Shown piece after piece: positions 59,797 to 64,000 of a stretch of DNA of 64,000 bases. The notes below the pieces were generated by a model. The model searched no databases and had not been told where the DNA came from. It saw nothing but the letters and a program-made list of their open reading frames with translations. Origin of the DNA: Trichopria drosophilae (taxonomy: Eukaryota; Arthropoda; Insecta; Hymenoptera; Diapriidae); contig CM059585.1 of the NCBI GenBank assembly GCA_030407085.1, positions 1,435,001 to 1,499,000 of the forward strand. The letters run 5' to 3'. The position numbers were made by a program, and so were the translations under genes. The first letter of the stretch is position 1. The number at the start of each line of letters is the position of its first letter.

Positions 59797-61370
59797 TTTA
59801 TTTATTTATTTATTTATTAGAATCATCGGCACTAGAAGTGCCTTTAAACAAAATATAACAAAAACATAAAGAGGCGCTATATAATTTCAGTAACAATAAA
59901 TTATATAAACTTAAAGTGTAATAACAAATATGTACATTAATTAACAAAACGTTTTAGTGAGCTTGAGTGTATAGGATTTAAAATTTGTCAGTCTCTCGGA
60001 AGTAATCGATTGCAATAATAAAATTCCACGCCTGCTTTAGCCTTGATACCGTACACTGAAAAAAGTGGGAAGTAAAATTACATTTCAGTAATGTAATTAT
60101 TTACAACGATTTTCGTGGTCAAATTACACATTTGTTGTAGTTCTCCAGCGATTTCTGAAGGTGTTTTACCATAAATAAAGTAATATTACAATAAAACTGT
60201 AATTTTACAACAAGAATCATACACTGTAAAAAGTGTTGATGTAAATTTACGACGAAAATCGTAGGACACAAAAATACCACTGATAATCGTAGGAAAGTTA
60301 CCGATACCTGGTAAAGTATAACCTGTTCAATGTAAAATTTCTTTGAAAAGCGGTGTAAAATTTCCGTGGAGCTTGTAAATGTACAGTGATTTTCTAAGGA
60401 AAATTACACAAACAATGTAAAATTTTTTACAGTTTCTGATGGGAAATTACCATAATTATCACTGGTATTTTTGTGTCTTATGATTTTTGTTGTAAAATTA
60501 CAGTTTTATTGTAATATTACTTTATTTATGGTAAAACACCTTCAGAAATCGCTGGAGAACTACAACAAATGTGTAATTTGACCACGAAAATCGTTGTAAA
60601 TAATTACATTACTGAAATGTAATTTTACTTCCCACTTTTTTCAGTGTAGAATTAAACCCATAATTTGTGCAATTAGCGGATTCTTCGATGAATCGAATAG
60701 TACAAAGCTGGTGCGAGATTGACCCGTAACTTCCTCACTATGAATCAACCCTTGAAGAATTTCATATGCTAATAAAATATTGTGGTATGAATGTAGGGAC
60801 TGTACCAATTGAAGATCAAAGCTCTGTTATCAAAAACATGGTTAAATGGGGGCATCGGATTCCCCGCCTTTTGAGATAAATATCTCACAAACTTATGTTG
60901 TATCGATTCAGCAACGAAGGGTGTCCATATAAACAAGCAATATAATAAATGAGGCAAAATTAATGTGCGATAAAGATATATGATCGTACGAATATTATGA
61001 AAATTCTTGGTAGTTCTTTTGTTTTTATTTTGTTTTTATTTTATCAAACCAACGGGACAATATCCCTTTTACAAAATTATGACAAGAATCCGAGAGTTCT
61101 ATAAGATTTAATTACTGCATACCTTAAATGTTGTTTAAAATTCAAAGAGCGATCGAAAATCACTCCAAGATCCTTAATTGAGGAAACCGACTCTGGACAA
61201 AACCCGTTTATGGAATATGAAAAAAGCATAGGCTCTCTAATTCTGTAGAAAGAAATGGACTTAGACTTAGGAATATTTAGACAAAGTCTGTTATCCAATG
61301 ACCATTTGACCAACGCTTCCAAATCACATTGCAGCTTGATTGCATCTCTAGGGCTTCTAATTTATTTATT
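59797..61370 (-). mobile_element. decayed Jockey-type LINE in intron 2
   Basis: Minus-strand pieces: [50 protein letters not shown], then RTTKNFHNIRTIIYLYRTLI and IQHKFVRYLSQKAGNPM, then NYGFNSTVSRLKQAWNFI. Interrupted by a 72-bp LINE 3' end (about 61013-61084) and by the MITE at 60054-60646. The ATTT repeat near 59797 is its 3' tail. Confidence 0.8.
60054..60646. mobile_element. 593-bp palindromic MITE, TA flanked, intact arms
   Basis: CACTGAAAAAAGTGGGAAGT at the left is mirrored exactly by ACTTCCCACTTTTTTCAGTG at the right. The arms are about 170 bp and near-identical; TA lies outside both (60052-60053 and 60647-60648). An inner portion from about 60229 begins CACTGTAAAAAGTG and looks like a related family. 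Excision with one TA restores the reading frame of the LINE it sits in. Confidence 0.9.
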
Positions 61371-61910
61371 TATTTATTAAAAATATACACGGACATTAAA
61401 CGCCCATTAACATAATAAAAAAAGTAAATAATGCTTATAAAATCTATGACACTAGGAAGACGCTTGAGTTTAGAGTTAGCGTAAAAGAAAAATTTAATCA
61501 TAATATGAAATTAAATGCTGTTTACATGCAATTGCAAAGGATCTCTGAGATTCTAGGTCTCTAATACTAATATCTGTGTTATTCCATTGTCTAGTAAGGC
61601 GAAAAACCACAGAGTAATAACACTGATTAGATTTACATGGTTTCTCGATAAGCACTTTAGGATAACGATATGGGTAATATTGAATATATGAAATTACAGA
61701 GAAAATTTTGACAGCGTCAGCGTAGATAAGTATCTTACAAGTAATCGATTGTACAATATCGTTTATAAACAATATAAATAAGACAGGTCCTAGGCGCGAG
61801 CCCTGCGGAACACCTAATGTAGTAAAGTATTTGTTAGAATTATTGCCTTTTATCCTAACGATATGTTCACGATCTACTAAAAAGGAAGAAATCCATTTAA
61901 GGATAATTAA
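61355..61910 (-). mobile_element. internally deleted Jockey-type LINE
   Basis: The minus strand reads LGVPQGSRLGPVLFILFIND, then LIYADAVKIFS (YADA in place of YADD), and jumps directly to the C terminus (YYSVVFRLTRQWNNTDI). About 200 residues of thumb are missing. An ATTT repeat marks the 3' tail. Confidence 0.75.
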
Positions 61911-62634
61911 GAAAATGCTAGTAATATTTTTTTATGAAACTATTTTGGATGAGAAATAACGTGAAAAAGAAAGAAAAAGTTCTTTTTTCAGCATTTGACA
62001 CTAATTTTTCACAAAATCTATAACCTTATTTCTTTCGTTTGAGAAACAAAAAGAGCCATAGAAAAACATTGAAATTTGTGGATGAAGTGTTTTGTAAAAA
62101 TGTAAAACAGTGTTGAATATGGAACTACTTATATCGAAGGAAACAATTCAAATCATATAATTCAAATTATATGCAAAAGGAGCGAAATGTTGTAATAATA
62201 CGCAAGGTATATCCATGTAAATAATTTATATAAATCGAGCAATGTAAAGAGAAAAAGAAGTTGTTTAATGTAAAGAAAGAGAAGGTAGGACGAGTGAGAC
62301 CAGAGTACTGATGAAAGGTGGTGCAGCGGAAGGGTTCCAAAATGAAGGGGCAGAGGCACAATTTAGTTTTTCGATGGTAAGCGGTCCGTAACAGGAAGTC
62401 TAGAATCAGTTATCAGAGAGTATCAATATCAAATAGTCACGAAAAGACAGTTCTTCGTCCTGGTACAAGTCAATGTTCGTCGTAGTTCGTAGAGGAGAGC
62501 AATTTGTCACCATCAAAGTAGATGGCTGTCGTCAATCAGTAAGAGATTCTTACTTCAATTTTGTGCGAGATACAGCTGTAAATCATGAATTGACGATGTA
62601 AGGATGGGTTATTATGAAAAACTTTTACTAAAAT

Positions 62635-63600
62635 TTTTACTGCTGTCCAAAGTCTCCAAGATGCTATTAACTTACAGAGGGACTTGGATGCCTTAGTTAT
62701 TTGGTCTGTGGACAAAAAAATGTCACTAAATTTAGATAAATGTAAATTTATTTCGTTTCATAGAATTTAATTCGTTACCCCTTAGCATTATCATATTCGA
62801 TTAATGGATATAATTTGAAATCGGTGTCTGCATTGAAGGATTTGGAAGTGGTTTTCAATAGTTCTTTTAGTTTTAAGGACCATCTACATGGTGCTATTTC
62901 CAAAGCGTATCGGATGCTTGGATTCCTCATCAGAAGTACTAAGAGTTTTAAGAATATTAAAACAATCTTGAATTTGTATCAAACCCTAGTACTTCCCCAC
63001 ATGACATATTGTTCGACTATCTGGACCCCATTTACTGATGTTGATTGCGGTGAGTTTGAATCGATGCAACACCGCTTTATTAGATATGCCATGCGGAAAG
63101 TGGGGAGTCCAATGCACTTATTCGATCATGATTACTCCGGTCCAGATATGCGCCTTAATCTTCGTTCTATTAAGTCGGTACACAATTTTCATGATCTCTT
63201 ATTTATGTATAAAATAATAAACGGGATAATAGTCGGTAGAGAAATTTCAGGAATATTTACGTTTAGGAATGTTCCACATCACCTACGAAATATCAGGCCA
63301 ATACGCGAAGATGTTAACCATTATAACTACAGTTATTACTCTCCGGTACCTAGACTTAAGCATGCATGGAACCTATTACCGCAGAATGTACTTCAAAGGC
63401 GTCTACCAGCGTTTCGCACATACGTTTGCAATTATACCAAATTAAATTGTTGATTATTTTTCTTTGTTCTTATATAAATTTTTTATTGTTTATAAGTTTC
63501 AAATGTGTATTTTGTGATGCCATCATTGCATTGTTATTAATTTTGTACAAGGCACAATGAAGTGCCGTTGATCCAAATAAATTAAAAAAAAAAAAAAATA
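62635..63600 (+). mobile_element. plus-strand Jockey-type LINE fragment with poly(A)
   Basis: Codes LQDAINLQRDLDALVIWSVD, then KKMSLNLDKCKFISFH, and after a break an open 212-aa frame (62815-63453): SALKDLEVVFNSSFSFKDHL, YCSTIWTPFTDVD, MQHRFIRYAMRKVGSPM, YYSPVPRLKHAWNLLPQNV. It ends AATAAATT then A14. The polymerase core is missing (5' truncation). Opposite orientation to most LINEs here. Confidence 0.85.
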
Positions 63601-63734
63601 AAATTACTCGATCATTCAACTAAAGGGCACCGAAATTAATCGCTGTCGAATAATCTAATAAAATCAGGTTTTTATGTAGAAATAATACCTTCTCTTTCTC
63701 TCGGGTAAAAAATTATGTTCAAATTTATAATAAT

Positions 63735-64000
63735 ATGACAACATTCCAATATAATTTCATATTCAAGAACTCAATCTTTGCAGACAATTGTAAATTTGAT
63801 CAAATAATTAAGTCTCAATGTGATGCTGAACTTTTACAAGATGATTTAGATCGGCTCTTTGAATGGTGCATAATTTATTTATTTATTTATTTTAGAATAA
63901 ACGGGAAAAATCCCTTTTTACAAACAAATTTTTATATCGGTGCATAAACAATATAATAAAAATGTACATAATAAAATATATAAAATAAAGAAATGTAACA
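63735..64000. mobile_element. LINE fragments at the window edge
   Basis: The plus strand carries SIFADNCKFDQIIKSQCDAE and [14 protein letters not shown] (RT with FADN in place of FADD). It is cut at about 63868 by an ATTT tail and the 3' end of a minus-strand LINE (AACGGGAAAAATCCC) that runs off the window. Confidence 0.7.

Overview
This is an AT-rich arthropod, almost certainly insect, nuclear genome segment. Evidence: spliced genes with short GT-AG introns, animal-type CDK12, EI24 and TBRG1 orthologues, abundant Jockey-type non-LTR retrotransposons, a Penelope-like fragment and many MITEs. The order cannot be fixed from sequence alone; a hymenopteran-like genome is a guess. No viral, bacterial, CRISPR or tRNA/rRNA gene was seen.

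Layout. 0.6-4.6 kb is a compact gene cluster: a THAP-type zinc-finger first exon (minus, probably running out of the window), TBRG1 (plus, 4 exons, 334 aa) and EI24 (minus, 6 exons, 315 aa), the last two tail to tail with AATAAA signals about 30 bp apart. 4.7-39.4 kb holds no gene I can support. It is a mosaic of MITEs, foldback repeats and decayed transposons, with a GIY-YIG Penelope fragment (20.5-21.0 kb), a CpG-rich patch with a splice donor (23.7-24.2 kb) and an isolated TATA/Inr core promoter (33.2 kb). Several insertions interrupt older repeats, so their boundaries can be read exactly: a 4.2-kb element with long inverted repeats, and piggyBac-like TTAA elements at 26.1 and 36.6 kb.

40.6-57.4 kb is one large gene, the transcriptional kinase CDK12 (10 coding exons, predicted 1604 aa: Arg/Ser-rich N terminus, proline-rich tandem repeat, PITAVRE kinase domain, conserved C-terminal extension). 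Its 9.9-kb first coding intron (41960-51868) is packed with retrotransposons nested inside each other, mostly antisense to the gene. 58.3-59.7 kb has the first two coding exons of an unrecognised coiled-coil protein that continues beyond the window; its second intron is again full of LINE fragments.

The genes do not form an operon-like system. EI24 and TBRG1 are both linked to the p53 pathway in mammals, and CDK12 is an RNA polymerase II CTD kinase, but a shared job here would be speculation. I found no convincing new biological system. The most unusual items are the layered transposon structures, including a 394-bp insertion with 50-bp terminal direct repeats, and a palindrome carrying a hammerhead-ribozyme-like core.
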